Shown here one piece after another: positions 34,961 to 64,000 of a stretch of DNA of 64,000 bases. The position numbers were made by a program, and so were the translations under genes. Every line of letters begins with the position of its first letter. Position 1 is the first letter of the stretch. Source of the DNA: Cristatella mucedo (Eukaryota > Bryozoa > Phylactolaemata > Cristatellidae); the NCBI GenBank assembly GCA_009760855.2, contig WPIO01000072.1, positions 666,501 to 730,500 of the forward strand, in the 5' to 3' direction. The notes below the pieces were generated by a model, which was not told the DNA's origin, made no database searches, and worked only from the letters and a program-made list of their open reading frames with translations.

Positions 34961-35964
34961 TGGCTTATTCGGTTTCGAGCGCTTCGTGGCGCACGAGGAG
35001 GCGTCCCTTTTGGATCCGCCCTAATAATGTGAACCACACAAACCGAGCTGTCTGCGTATGACCGGCGGCAAAAGCTGCTCGCTGGTTGCATAAGAGCTCG
35101 ATAGGGCGCGACGCGTAGGCGCGAGTAGGTGCTCAGTTTCTGTAACTGAAAAACTCGCTTATGCAACCGCTGCTGCTGCTGGAGTGCCTTCATCGATCGA
35201 TCGCCTTCGATGGCGGCAACGGCTAACGAAGTTCAATGCGCCTGCTGGCGATTAGGCGCGAATGGTAAAGAATTTTAATACCTCTACAATTAAAGTTTTT
35301 AATTTCTTTCGCAAGCAGATCGAGCCTCTTGGTTCTCACATGGAGGAGCAGGCGCAAGCGCTACCTGTGACGTAGCTTGAGCGTATTGAACGTAGCTTGA
35401 ACGAATATCGCGAGGAGCAGACTCGAGCCGGGGCTCCTGTGCGACCACGTTTTGGCTAAGGTCTCATGCGCTTGCATTTATCTGATGCGCGCCCTAGCTA
35501 TTCTGTCAGTGAACTTATTGGACTACACGAACAAGAGCTGGGTGGCAAAGGCCTTTTGCACAGCACGCTGAGACGCGGGCAAGTTCTTTTTTTTCTGACG
35601 CTAGGAATAAATTTGGCTCTCACTCGACCAGAGAGTCTTACTGAAGTTGTACACTCCCGCGGCGCTGCTTTCGCTGGAAATCAGCACGAAGCTTCTTACA
35701 TATTTACTTGTAGGCTTGAACGCGACCCGCTTTCTACGGTTTGATGCAAATGCTTGGCGGCAGATCTCCACTCACACGATCGCACCGTATATAGCAAATA
35801 TTTTTTATCCATCTGATCGTTGCCCTTTCAAATTCAAGGCTCAACTCTCCTTGGCGACATCCTGGCTACAATATTCCTCCTGAATAATGTCTGGGTGTGG
35901 CCCTGCGCCCCGACCGTGCATTCGGGTGTCGAGAGTTGGCAGCTTGCACGCGATTATGAAATGA

Positions 35965-36120
35965 CGCATGCATAAGGGGCTAAGGTGCTCGCCTTCGACA
36001 ACCAAGGTCAAGGCGCTCACCTCTGACGACCGAGGTTACGGGCTCCCTGCAGCCCTGCAGCACATGCGAAGCGCCTAGATACAGATTCAGTTCTCTTAGG
36101 GCGCTACGCAATTGTGCGAT
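35965..36120 (+). repeat. tRNA-derived SINE, group A
   Basis: A-box-like ggggctaaggtgctcgcc, a partly duplicated head, B-like ggttacgggctccc, then catgcgaagcgcctagatac, the hairpin and agggcgctacgc. Confidence 0.65.
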
Positions 36121-36228
36121 ACTTTTTAAAACCACGGCGGCCCTAATCCAATCCTGAATCTATAGCAAGTCTTTGGCCTGTTACCTGCTTTCAAGACTGC
36201 AGGTGCGATTCGTGCTCACTGGAATTAC

Positions 36229-36385
36229 AAAAAATAAATACTAGCTGATTTAGCAGTCTCTTTTGTATAGCGACTGGAGAGCCTTTACGGCTATCACCAC
36301 CGCTTGCAGTGGCGATAAAGGCTCGCCCTCCGCAGAAATCGAACCCACGACATCGGGACCCGAGGTCGTGAAAAGCAGAAAGACC
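36229..36385 (-). repeat. tRNA-derived SINE, group B, copy 3
   Basis: B box gggttcgatttc and the same body and 3' end as the 4.7-kb copy. The 5' head is cut near 36385. Confidence 0.75.
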
Positions 36386-39300
36386 TTCGGCATCGAAAAG
36401 AGAGAGCGCATCGAATGCCACACCCTCTGCTCCGCCATTTCAAAGCCCCATTTTGGAGAACTGAATGGATCGCTGCTGACTGCCAGCTAAAAGCAAAGTC
36501 CGGGGACATAGAGAAATCTATCCGATGAGATCTCAGAATCCCTTCAGTCTATTCAGTGCGTGCCATTCATCGCGTAATGGAGCGATTTCATCGAGGTTAG
36601 GGGAATTGGCGCCCACGAGCTGCGAGCGAGCACATTTGATCAGACCAACAACTCGAGAATTGATCTTCGGCTTTGATCATCAAAGCTCTGTCGAGCTGCA
36701 AACTGGATTTGCAGCCCCTGTCTCGGAGCCAAAGATACTTCAAGGCACTCCGACCGTCGAGCCGTGGCCGCTTATCTTTACACCTAAAGCTATTTCGAGT
36801 AATGTCGGAGAGATACGCCTACTGATCGACTTTGTATATCGCAAGTAATTTATAAAAAGAATAAAAAATTCGTAATGTCTGCATAATTTAGCGTTAGTGT
36901 AGCATGCTGCTTAGCTTTGGACGTCGGTTTAGAGTCATCGCGTGGCCGCTCGGTAAAATCATGACCAGCTCAAGCATACAGCAGTCAATTTTATTGCTAA
37001 AAATTTTGAGTTACAGTACACCTCAACATATATCTAACAAACACTGAATTTTTTCTGCAAACTTCTTCTCCTCAGCCAGAAACTCAGGGGTGGCTACGAG
37101 CAACATCTTTGCTGCAAAATTTAACGGTTAACTGGAAGCAAATAAGCTATAAGTTACTCTCCCAACTCTTTCGTATGCTGTGAAAATTTCCCTAACAAAC
37201 ATGATTATAAATAGTAAAATTTGAGGCAGCATTAATTGAGAAGGTATGCAAAAATGGTCTGTGATATTCGAGCAGTCTAATCAAGAGCCATCGTCAGCGG
37301 GCGACCGCCCATCTTCGTCACTTTGCAAGTCACTAGCTAAAATGTGAACTCAAGCATTTTGTCCTTAACAGCAGTCAGCGCCCTGCACAAACGCACCGCG
37401 TATGCGGTGCATTTATTTAGGCGTTCCATGCCTAGAATAGTAAGACTTGGTGACAGATTTTTTCAAATTCAATTTTTTCCTTGGCCACGAAGTGCACTTT
37501 CCTTATCCCTTACGCCAACATTAAATTGAAAATAGCTTCCACTCCGCAAGAGCTACGCATCTGCGGTCAGGACAAGCCTATCTGGGAATTTTTCGGTTTT
37601 GGGTTCGTGCATATAACACGAGTTGTGCAGCAACCGGAAATAGTATTGGCTGCTGCTCAGTAAGGAATCATCCATTTTTAGCTCAAGTTCTTTTTTAATT
37701 TCAGAAAGCTTCCATTCCAGCGTAGTTTAGCAGCGAAGTGGTTTGCATTGCGACTCAAGTATCATGCGAATTTAATCTGTCATTTCGCTGTCTTCAGGAT
37801 CTTGTCACTGACGTTTGGCGCTACGTCACGATATCAATGTAATGCCTCGTTGAAACGATTCAATAAACTAAATCTTGAATGGAGTATACCCAAAATAAAT
37901 GCCATCATACCAGATGCCAATGCTGATTGCAGCAAGAGAGAATCATTTGAAGAGCTCTTGGTTCAAGCACACCTTTCTATTGTTTGGCATATCTTCTATA
38001 AAATTGATATAGAGCAAAAATGAATAAAATACACCCCTGCTTACCACTGGGGCCGTGGCTAGTGAATTTTCTTATATGGAAAGAGATTCACGTTACCGTT
38101 TAACGAGCTATTTCAGCAGCTATAGCTTCAACCTGCCGATCCAGATTTTTCATTGCAGTGCTGTCTCTTGCCTCAACGATACTGCACTTTTTGACTTAGC
38201 GACAAGAAAAGGCCTCGGAGCTTTTTCTTAACATGGTAAAAGTTATCGCGTAAATCAGTTTCAGAATGAGCAAACGAAGTTAATTTTTTCATAGAAACTG
38301 CATGCGCGCTGAAGTAGGCCTGTTCAAAGACAAATCGAAAAAGCACATCGCTTGGTTTCAACTTTCGACCGAGAAATTTTAATGAGTGTCAATGCTACTG
38401 TCTTCAAATGATCGGAAAACGCGTGTGTTTGGAGTTGACATTACTTCAGCAATACTGCTTGCACATATTAGGGCATAAAATGGCGCTCCAAGCTTCTAGA
38501 GTGTTCTTTCTGAAAAGACATAGCACAGACAGTATATTCCTTTCCTGCGCCAGCTTGATTGGCTAATTTAGTTTTAAACGGAGCTTAAGTCACTCCCTTT
38601 CCTGAACCACAGTCTACCGCCTCCTCAATTATTCTGACGGCAATCGCTAAATTGCCTTCGTGCCGTGCTCTGTCTCCGAGTTACAATTTTTTTTTATTTA
38701 GACTTTGGTTTGTTCGCCTACACCTAGCCGACCGTACCCGCCGTTGCCGCCGAGCCAGCAGCCCTTGCGGCTGGCACGTGACCGCGGTTAGCCAGCGCAG
38801 CAGTTCCGCTGGTCCATGCAAAGGGTCGGTGGGCAGCTCCCCGACGGGGCAGCTCAGGGCCACGCCGGAGGGCTGCAGCCCAGGCGGGCTCAATACCGCA
38901 ACCTGATTCACAGATTCCGAGAACGCTCGGCGCTGCGGCGTAGCAATGGAACGCTCGGCGCCGCGCTGGCTTCCAACGCTAGGCGCTGCGCTACGGCCGC
39001 CGAGTAATTGAGAGCCAGGTAATTAAGGAAGCGAGTTGTCTTGTTTTCAGGGAGGGCAGGTCGGATTCCTCCCTCCTCGTCTGATTATCAGGTTACCTCC
39101 GCAAGCGCGCGGCGCAGCGTTTGCTGAGTACTCGCGCGTGTCCCCGAACATCGCTGCAAGGTTATCGATCGGCGGCCGTATAGCGATTAATGTTAACGAA
39201 CAAATTTTTGAGTTTATATTTTTTACTGGTTATTAACTATTACTTCCAAATTGCTTACGTCTCAAAATTATAGAAATAGCCAACCTTTCCCAAATACCTG

Positions 39301-39745
39301 GATTTTTTGAGCTGGGCAATGGTAAATTTGAAACTGACTGGTCTTCTAGCACATAGCACGTACGGCAATGGCCAAAAGTCTAGTATTAAATATACATCCA
39401 AATTATTTTGAAAATGTTCTTTATTTTTCGCGGTACCTAATCCCACCAGAAATTATAATGTAATCTAACTCAATCATTTTCAACATCAAACCCTTAGCAA
39501 TGTTCAGTAATTGATGTGCCTACCTATATTGTTAATCGCTAGACGAAGGCGCGGGGGAATACTGATAAGGTTTTGTAAGCATGCATACATGTAGATGACA
39601 ATTACTAACCTCTTATTTAATAATATTTTGCATATCTATAAATATTAGCCTAAATCCAGGAGCCTTGAACCCACAACTTTCGTTTCATTCTAGCTGCCTA
39701 TGTGGATTCACGGATTCTGCATTTTCCTGAGTTGGTATCAAGAGT
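36386..39745. other. Intergenic with weak coding traces
   Basis: On the minus strand near 37030-37130 a frame reads KMLLVATPEFLAEEKKFAEK, and near 38190-38361 another reads DVLFRFVFEQAYFSAH. They look coding-like but are isolated between stops. Probably decayed mobile DNA. Confidence 0.4.
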
Positions 39746-41770
39746 GTGAAAGCATCCGGCAGATGCATTGTGCTCTGTCTTGGGCCAATTTATCAAGGCA
39801 ATGGCAAAAATTACTCAGTGGAAGCATCTGGTGATATTTTTGAGGCATTCAAGATGTATTTCAGCATGCTTACTGGGGATCACCACGATTACTGGACACC
39901 TGATTTCACCTGCGATAACTGCAAGAAATCTCTGGAAGGTAAGAGAGAAAATCGTTACTCCAAATAGTGATAGTTAGTCAGGATTGAAATAAATTGATCG
40001 TAGATGAAAAAATATTTATTTATTTATTGAGGAAATGTTCCGTTTTTATAGGTTGGTTGGTTGGCTGAAGAAGAGGAGCCGTAAACTTTGCTATCAAATG
40101 AATTTTTCAGGAGCCCACTGACCACTCAAGCAACTTACAACTTGGCGCCGTCAACCCTTCCAAGCACCGGACTGGCAAGAAAGCATCCACCATGCATCGC
40201 CCTGGGGTCACACTGCCCTGAGCTCTCTGTACCCACTCCTCCGAAGAGAGAGCGACCGTCATCATAACAGACAGATTTGCAGGTAAGAAAACGAGGAAAA
40301 CATCGGTCCAAATGGCAATGTCACATCGCTGAGCCGAGGAGAGAAGCCTATAATAATAGCTCGTTAAAAAGAAGTCCACGACGACTCGATTGCAAATCTT
40401 GGTCTTACCAAGACCGATACCAAGCTTGTGAATTACATGCTGAAGCAGCGGAACGGTTGTTGTTGGAACTTGTCCGGTGAAAGTTTGCAAGTCGCAGATC
40501 ACACGAATCAGTCACTGAGCTTTTACCCAGCCTTTAATTCGTCAAGATGGGCTCTGCCTCTGCCGCAATGTGACCAGTCTGTTCGAGGCAACACAAAACC
40601 ACTCGCAATAAGAATGAGTGGCACCTCTACCTTGACAGCTTTTCCAGCAGCTTGAAACAACGGGCTGCTCCTTAATGGGGACATTCGTCTCACATTCCGC
40701 TCACTCGGTACGTCTCAAAAAAGAGATCACACCACAATCAAGACCACGATGGTCGCTCTGAGTTATAACGGGTTCGGCTTGGAGACCGTGGGAGATTTAT
40801 AGAATTTGGCATTCCTGATTGGTCTACTGAGCGATTTTACCAATCTTGCCTGCCGTCGTTACCTTAGAGACAGCAAGAACTGCAATGCACTCGACCTTTC
40901 GCGACGGGCCACAGCAGGCCGAATTCTCAGCGAAGAGCTGCAAGCTTAATCGGAAGCCACTAGTTGACCTTGAGAAGGTGCCGATACCATCGATGCACAT
41001 TATCGAATCGGGTCTTATGAAACTACTTGCCGCTATTGTATACAAGGATTCTACAGCCTCTGAGCACTTCCGAAGGTCAGTGCATAAGCTGTCTGCGGCA
41101 AAGGTCAAACGAAGCCAGCATTCCCTGCGGAGCCACAGATATTGAAGATGGTTGAGTCAATGAATCCCGCCGCGAAGCTCACTGGCAGCGAGAGAACGAC
41201 AAGGAGCAGCTTCGTCGCTGTGGAGGTTCGGAGCTTCCAGAGCTTCCAATCTCAAATCGAAAAGCTATGCAAAGGCCAAGGCCAAGGCTGCAGTGCAGCA
41301 CAGTGTAGCGATACTAACGAGTCTCTTGTCTGTCGTCCTAAGTGAACTTTATCTCTGTTCGGGTACTTTTCAACTCGCTGCACGAGAAGCGATAGCCAAT
41401 GACTAACGATGAGGAAAGCATCCTGCTTAGGCAAGCGTGCGAGCGCGCACGATTGCCACGCTAAGACAAGCATGCAAAAGACTCAATGCCGCTGGTTATT
41501 GATACCCTGGTTACTAGCGCAATCACTCAATCCTGCGCAGGCGAGCAAATCGCAAAGGAAAAAGACAGGTACACCGGGACGGAAATGAAAAGAAGGTCGC
41601 TCCCTCTTAGTCACGCCGCGCAACGTTTCCTTGATAAATTAAAGCATAAATTCATGTGGGCTTACTCGGATGAACTAGGAGGCCACTTTCATAAGGACAT
41701 AATGGACTTTGAATGCCACTACAAAAGACAGTGTAACGACAACATGATTACAGACAGCGTTTAGGGGCTG
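39746..41770 (+). pseudogene. Unclassified Cys-containing mobile-element-like protein, copy 1 (more decayed)
   Basis: Related to the 54-56 kb relic and in the same part order. It has FEAFKMYFSML...CDNCKKSLEG (39840-39930), EPTDHSSN...NPSKHRTGKK (about 40100-40190), PLVDLEKVPIPSMHI...SGLMKLL (about 40960-41030), KLSAAKVK (about 41090) and DELGGHFHKDIMDFECHYKR (about 41670-41725). Its C-terminal motif aligns with SDEHGERFHKDI of the other copy. A SINE-like insert (41330-41470) lies inside. Many stops; not functional. Confidence 0.55.
41330..41470 (-). repeat. SINE, group C, inside the decayed Cys-element
   Basis: Minus strand: gcctaagcaggatgctttcc, tcatcgttagtcattggct and cttctcgtgcagcgag, then aaaagtacccgaacagagat. 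It parallels 34190-34280. Confidence 0.55.
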
Positions 41771-43619
41771 ATTCGTGAAACGATCTACAGCATAATCGTC
41801 AAATGGGTAAATTTCAAATTTATTGCATTCTTATTCAAAAAAGCAAAACTTGTGGGTCTTTATAGCAATTTTCTATACATCTGGTGCATAGACACATAGG
41901 AAATAGCTCTTACTATGAAGGAACAAAAACTGTTATGCAATTTATTGAGTAACTGATTTCAATTTATTTTTTCCTGTGGTACAAAGTCTGGATTTGTAAT
42001 TTTTTTACTTAAAATAAATAGAAAATTACCATTGTTCCACAAAAATGTTGCATGTGGTTACGACATGGATATTTTGAAATTCTTCAGTTCTGTTGTTCGG
42101 CACGGTGTGGGCATTAGGTTCGCACTTACAATACGAGTTGTGCTGCTACCCAAATTAATGAGGGTTAGGCAGACATAAAACTGTAACCTAGTGTTCATAG
42201 AAAGGTAGCAGTAAATGTGCCTTAAACGAATTTAATTTAGTTTAAGTTGTTGAAGAGTCGGAGACACTCCTGTTTGAATGGCATTGCCTCAATATGTTGC
42301 TTGCACCCAGAGGCTGCAATTTGCTACGCGTGTGGCCAGTTTATAAGGATTATAGTGGATAACTACTCCGTTTAAATGCTTGTTAAGGATATTTCATGTC
42401 TGAAAAGCATACTTAGGCATGCCTGTCGCGGATAAAGCCAGCACTTGGGTACCTCGTTTTCTAAAATTACTTACATAGCGACTATCGCCGGGAGGCCGTG
42501 GGAGACTTCAAAATGGTGACTTTCTTTACATGCATCTATGGGGGTACCAAGAACTAACTTTATTTTCTTTGCCTATGGAACAGCAGGGACACTAAAGCGA
42601 AGTATCACAAAAGGGAGTGGCCACAGTGAGCCCAGCTCTGAGCAGGGAAAGGGGGGAGCTGCTGATAGACTCTAGGGCGGTGCTGAAATCACCGCTGTAA
42701 GTGCTGAAATCACCGCTGCACATCGAGTTAGGCCCCTCCCCCATCATCATGCGATTCGTCGCGGCTCTAGACAATGAGGCAGCAGCAGCAGCTTTCAAGT
42801 GCCTCCAAAATCTCTTTCCACTATAGTCGGACACAGAGGTCACACTTGTTTGGGACTCTTTTTGGAGACTTCAAGACAGCGATTAGTAATACAGCAATAT
42901 ATTTAGAGCATTTGCTCATATCTGAACCCTTTTGAGTGGTCGTTTTGTATGACTCCTCCAGAGTTTATGCAAGCTAATTTGGATTCATTTGGTGTTCTTT
43001 CAGACTCAATGTAAACCGCAAGACTTAAATTTGACAGTTTGTTTCTCATTTGAAATGGATTACTTTTAAGTTAATCCCTGTTCTGGTCACAAAAACAAAG
43101 TTTGTAGGATGTAGCTGCTATTTTCCGCACTCGTGAGATACTAGAAACTACCAAATAAGACTTTCTACCCAGGGATAACAATTACGCTGCATGGTAGAAT
43201 AAAACTTGCTGGAATACCGTTCGAGGAAAACTGTGGTTGGATTAGCAATAATGGTCGTTCTAATATTTCTCTCGATCAGCGTAGATATTTTCTGGGCATA
43301 TAGGATCCGCATAAGCTTCTATCAGCGTAATTTCATACGTACGCGATGCTTGATTACATTCAGTATGCTGACAGCACTGATACCTGATACGAATTGTACT
43401 AAGCTCGCGCGTTCACCAAATTGAAATGTGTTTCTGTAGCAGCTTGCAATTTAATCTGTCGTGGTAGTAGCATGTCGCATAGCTTGTTAGAACCCCGCCA
43501 CTATGTCAATGAGGCAGCTGTACAGACAACCATTATTTTTTCTTTTAGAATGCTCTCTTGTATGATGGTAGGAAAACACATCAACACGTTTACTTAGACG
43601 TCTTCTCTGCGGACTGCAG
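41771..43619. other. Intergenic upstream of SGPP
   Basis: AT-rich; a 20-bp duplication (gtgctgaaatcaccgctg) near 42680-42720. No gene seen. Confidence 0.5.
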
Positions 43620-43894
43620 GGAATAAAAGCTCGGGTTTGCACGCAAAAATAACGATCACTGCCCTTTGCACCTTAAAGTCAAAGACGCTCTCCTTCAGCA
43701 CTTACAGCCGAGGAGGTTCGGGGGCGTATCGGCTACATCTAAAAAAAGGCGGTGGTTTTTGAAATCACAGCAATGCTATTTAAACGTAGCGGAGATGATG
43801 CTACGACGGGCGCCACTGTCGGTCGAATAGTTGATGCAGCAAAACCTCCAGCCGGCAGTACCGACCGAGGTGTAGGATGGAAACCGAACGCGAG
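43620..43894 (+). repeat. Left arm of a 275-bp inverted repeat flanking SGPP exon 1
   Basis: Starts ggaataaaagctcgggtttg and ends near gaaaccgaacgcgag. Its reverse complement recurs at 46527-46802 with few differences. It lies about 340 bp upstream of the SGPP start, so it is close to or in the promoter. Confidence 0.85.
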
Positions 43895-44230
43895 GCAGGT
43901 GCTGCGAGCGTCGCAGACTCTTCAAAGCAGGCCGCAGCCAGCTACGGCGTAGGCCATGAGTCGAAACGAGCGAATAGTGTGTACCCTACGCTTGGCCCAT
44001 GGCCGCTTACTCTCGTGCGTCGAAGCGTACCCCGGGGTCGTTAGAAAGTCATTAGGGCTCCAGCCACTGGCCCGCATGCCCAAAGGTCGGAGGTCAGGAT
44101 TGGGTGTACGCCTCGGCCACGTGACGAACCTACGACGCGACCTAGCGGCCGGCATTCGACTGTGCATGCTGCTCTGCCGGTCCGTCTCGTCTTTTCGCGT
44201 AGCCGCTCGCCTATTTCGCGCCGACGCCAG
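43895..44230 (+). promoter_or_regulatory. SGPP 5' flank, GC-rich
   Basis: A local GC/CpG-rich island between the left inverted-repeat arm and the SGPP start, in an otherwise AT-richer region. Probably 5' UTR and promoter; no TATA box seen. An in-frame TAG at 44200-44202 bounds the SGPP frame. Confidence 0.45.
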
Positions 44231-44235
44231 ATGCA

Positions 44236-61255
<17,020 letters not shown>

Positions 61256-62850
61256 GCAGCAAGCTCTGGACTTCCTTGGTGCTTTCCTGCCTCGTATGAG
61301 GCAGAGCATTATTTTTGACCTGCTCGATCTTCAGTTTTTTGATTAGCTTGTTGTGTAATGTTCAACGGTTCGTCCCTGAAATGCGGGAACCACTTTACTA
61401 TAATGGTAGCATCATGCTTACTTGTCAATGTTGCCTTGCTTCTAAGCATTATTTAAGCGATATGTCACCTGGTGGTCGGCTAGTCCCACAGCACTAGTCA
61501 TTGGTTGAGAACACATCTTGCTGCTATCCGTTGTTTATCATTTTTTATGTACAATGCAATGCACGAGCACTTGTTGCCTTTTTCGTGACTATCGGTTCGT
61601 TATCAGCAGCCACCTGTTAGTTATCTGCTGCATCCGAAATTGGTTTTTTCGGAGTCGTTTCGTGGTTTGGATGCTGGCACTGATTTAATTATTTCTTAGT
61701 GTACGGAAAAATCCACTGGCAATATATAGGTGGCCGTTTTAATGTGTATTCACAAAGTTTTTCTTTGAACTCTTAATATATCCCCATTTGTTATTTCCTA
61801 GTAATGCATCGCTATTCGAAGATGAGGTAGTGAGCTATTGGCTGATTCAATTTTCTCGTTTGGTATTTGAGCCACTCAGTTTAGATTAATGAAGCAAATG
61901 GTCAATTAATCTATGAGCATTTAGATCAATGATTAGCGGCTTGAAGTTCAGCAGCCACCCTATGCACCGTCACAGACAAATGTTACCAACTTCTTGGGTC
62001 CCACTTTTTAATGGGTTGTTGACTTACTTGCCCCTGCATGCAGCTGTGTACATCGAGCCCTCCTGATTAGAAAGTTAGCGAGACTTACTGGGGGCTTACT
62101 AGGCAGTAGCAGTAACCAGCTTTCTTAAGTTGAAGTTTCTGACTTGCGGCGAACTTCAAGTACGCCAGTACAAGCCTTACCTTTTGCCGGCTGTCAATTG
62201 CCACATTTTCTATTAGTTTAATGTCACACTGTGGCACCGAGAGTATTATTATAATACTTGTCTCCAGCTAACGCTAGTGCAAGGAAATGGAGGCAATCGT
62301 CCCGTAATAGCTTCGTATTAGCCGCTAGTGGGAGTAGTTCTTACCTGGCGATGTCGATTAAGGGCTGCTGAATAGACGAGCACTTGCAAACTTCTACGAA
62401 TATCTTCTGATATTTTTACACCGTTTTTTCGGTAGATTCTTTTGTGTTGCTTCTCGAAGTTGTTCTTAAGCATGTTTCCCTCTGGTGGTGGACCTCAATG
62501 TAGCATATCGAAAGGCCGTGAGTAGCCTAGAGACGGTGCGATCGATTGGCCTCGTTGGCCCTTATATCGCGTCATGCCGCCACGCTCTATCGGATAAGTC
62601 TTAGCATCGGCTTAGCATTAGCATCGCCACGCTCTATCGGATAAGTATGGCTTAGCATATCCTACCGCTGCCGGACGCCATATCTTTGCGCTCGCTCTGC
62701 GGCTGGCCGATTGTGACTCGGGACGTGCAGACGCACCCTATTTCGGAGACAGTGGGCCGCCTTCCATCGCGCGAGAGCCGCTGTCGCCTCGCTCCTCTGG
62801 CGCCGCGTTGAGCAAGTTGTCTGCCTCGTTGAGTAAGCGCTTGGCGAAGA

Positions 62851-62919
62851 CTCCGCCGTCATTTTCAAGTTCGAGGATCAATGATTCCATTGATGCTCGA
62901 ACTTAATATGATGGCGGAG
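62851..62919 (+). repeat. 69-nt near-perfect hairpin
   Basis: Arms 62851-62883 and 62888-62919 pair over about 33 bp with two mismatches, one bulge and one G-T pair, around the loop attc. Core arms are aagttcgaggatcaatg and cattgatgctcgaactt. It could be a tiny inverted-repeat element or a small-RNA precursor. Confidence 0.7.
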
Positions 62920-63496
62920 ATTGACAGGCCAGCCGACATCAATCAGCAGCTCCCGCGGGTATCGGACCAATTCTAAAGGCCGAATCGCCACCGCTTCTCA
63001 GAGCTTCCTGGCTTGCTCTTAAGCTCTTGCTCTCTAACCGCACTGGCGCTCCTCACTGCTCCAAGACAAAGGAGTTCTTGCCCGCCGCCGAACAGCTCTT
63101 GTTCGCGCTAAAACTAAGCCAAGACCAGCAAGGCGCTACAAAAGGGAATTTTTATTTCAAGCGTATTGATTTTCAGTGAATGTTCATCCGATGTATCGCC
63201 CGCGGGGGCGTTCGGCAAGCACAACTATATGCTGAATGCGATCGCAGGCAATCGCTCGCCCCGGAACCCGGCGGAGGTGAGAAGTCTCAACCATTTTTGG
63301 CCAGTGAGGTCTAGTTTCTAATCCGTCCAGACCTGCACCATTACGTATGTCATTGGAGCAATCAGGAATTGGAGCAGCAGGTGCCGAGGTACTTCTCTTT
63401 GGAAAAAAAAACGATTACATGGACTCTCCCGTATGTTCGAAAAGAAATTAATAACGTAGCGTTGTTATAATTCATTTGTAGTTCGCAAGGAGAGAA

Positions 63497-63580
63497 ACTA
63501 GTCTGCCTATGCGCTTTACATATATGCGGTATGGTTAAAGCCCACGACTTTGGTTGTTAAAAGAGAGTACCTTCCCCCTC
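63497..63580 (-). repeat. SINE, group A fragment
   Basis: Minus strand: caaagtcgtgggctttaacc (B region), then atatgtaaagcgcatagg. The tail hairpin is mostly lost. Confidence 0.5.
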
Positions 63581-64000
63581 CCGCAGCCAAATCGGAAATG
63601 CCCACTGTTTCGCCATGCTATTTGTATCGGGGTTTTTCCGCTGGTGAAGATCAGCTTTTCTGCAAGCTAAAGGCGGTCTGAATGTAATCCTTATCTTGGC
63701 ACCAGAGCCTTTCCCTTTAGTTGCAGGTGATTTACTTAGCAGAGTGTATCCAATGCAATGTTCGCGTACATATAGAGCTGCGGCGACAATAATCCATGCA
63801 ATAGTGCACGCTACCACAGTTGCTTCGATGTGCATAGCAAGCCGCTGGCAGTAGCCGCTTCGGAGAGCGCTACGCCAATGCGGCTATCGATCGAGGGACG
63901 TGACAGTGGGACGCCGCGCTCTAACTTAAAAGTGAGAATCTGTTGAGGCCTGCCAAATCATCTGGATACGTTAGCTCTTTGCTGGAGCTCGGCTAAGTGG

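Larger units (their letters stand above)
61256..64000. other. SGPP 3' flank and intergenic DNA
   Basis: Contains the SGPP 3' UTR (no obvious AATAAA soon after the stop), a 22-bp direct repeat (cgccacgctctatcggataa...) at 62578 and 62625, the hairpin at 62.85 kb and a SINE trace. No gene supported. Confidence 0.5.

Overview
This window is nuclear DNA from an animal, most likely a large, repeat-rich invertebrate genome. The evidence is spliced genes with GT-AG introns, long introns, many microsatellites, tRNA-derived SINEs, a CR1/L2-like LINE, Tc1 and Ty3/gypsy relics and very low gene density. I see no prokaryotic, organelle or viral organisation. A chelicerate or other arthropod is plausible from the repeat content, but the species cannot be fixed from sequence alone.

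I can support three host genes. (1) A three-exon globin on the minus strand (6531-7530, 164 aa) has introns at the classic B12.2 and G7.0 positions, proximal and distal histidines and an N-terminal MGxxxS myristoylation signal; it resembles membrane-bound globin X. (2) A leucine-rich-repeat protein on the minus strand (13216-13989, 257 aa) is encoded by one open frame. (3) A complete six-exon sphingosine-1-phosphate phosphatase (SGPP) lies on the plus strand (44236-61255). Its exons join in frame to 442 aa with all three lipid-phosphatase catalytic motifs intact.

Layout: 1-14 kb is GC/CpG-rich, holds the globin and LRR genes, and has many spurious long ORFs on both strands, (CT)n, (GA)n(CA)n and (CGC)n tracts and a 20-bp minisatellite. 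From 14 to 44 kb the DNA is AT-richer and essentially intergenic. It holds LINE copies (the best at 29.2-30.9 kb), a gypsy relic split by a LINE insertion (20.2-22.1 kb), a 41/42-bp minisatellite (24.0-24.6 kb), SINEs, and a decayed copy of an unclassified cysteine-containing element (39.7-41.8 kb). From 44 to 61 kb the SGPP introns carry a Tc1 relic, a second copy of the unclassified element, a (TG)n tract, inverted repeats and SINE/LINE fragments. From 61.3 kb to the end I see no gene, but there is a near-perfect 33-bp-stem hairpin at 62.85 kb.

The three genes share no evident pathway (oxygen/redox haem protein, LRR scaffold, sphingolipid phosphatase). The repeats do form a connected system: several tRNA-derived SINE groups end in the same roughly 45-nt stem-loop plus (ATT)n tail as the LINE. 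That fits SINE mobilisation by the LINE reverse transcriptase.
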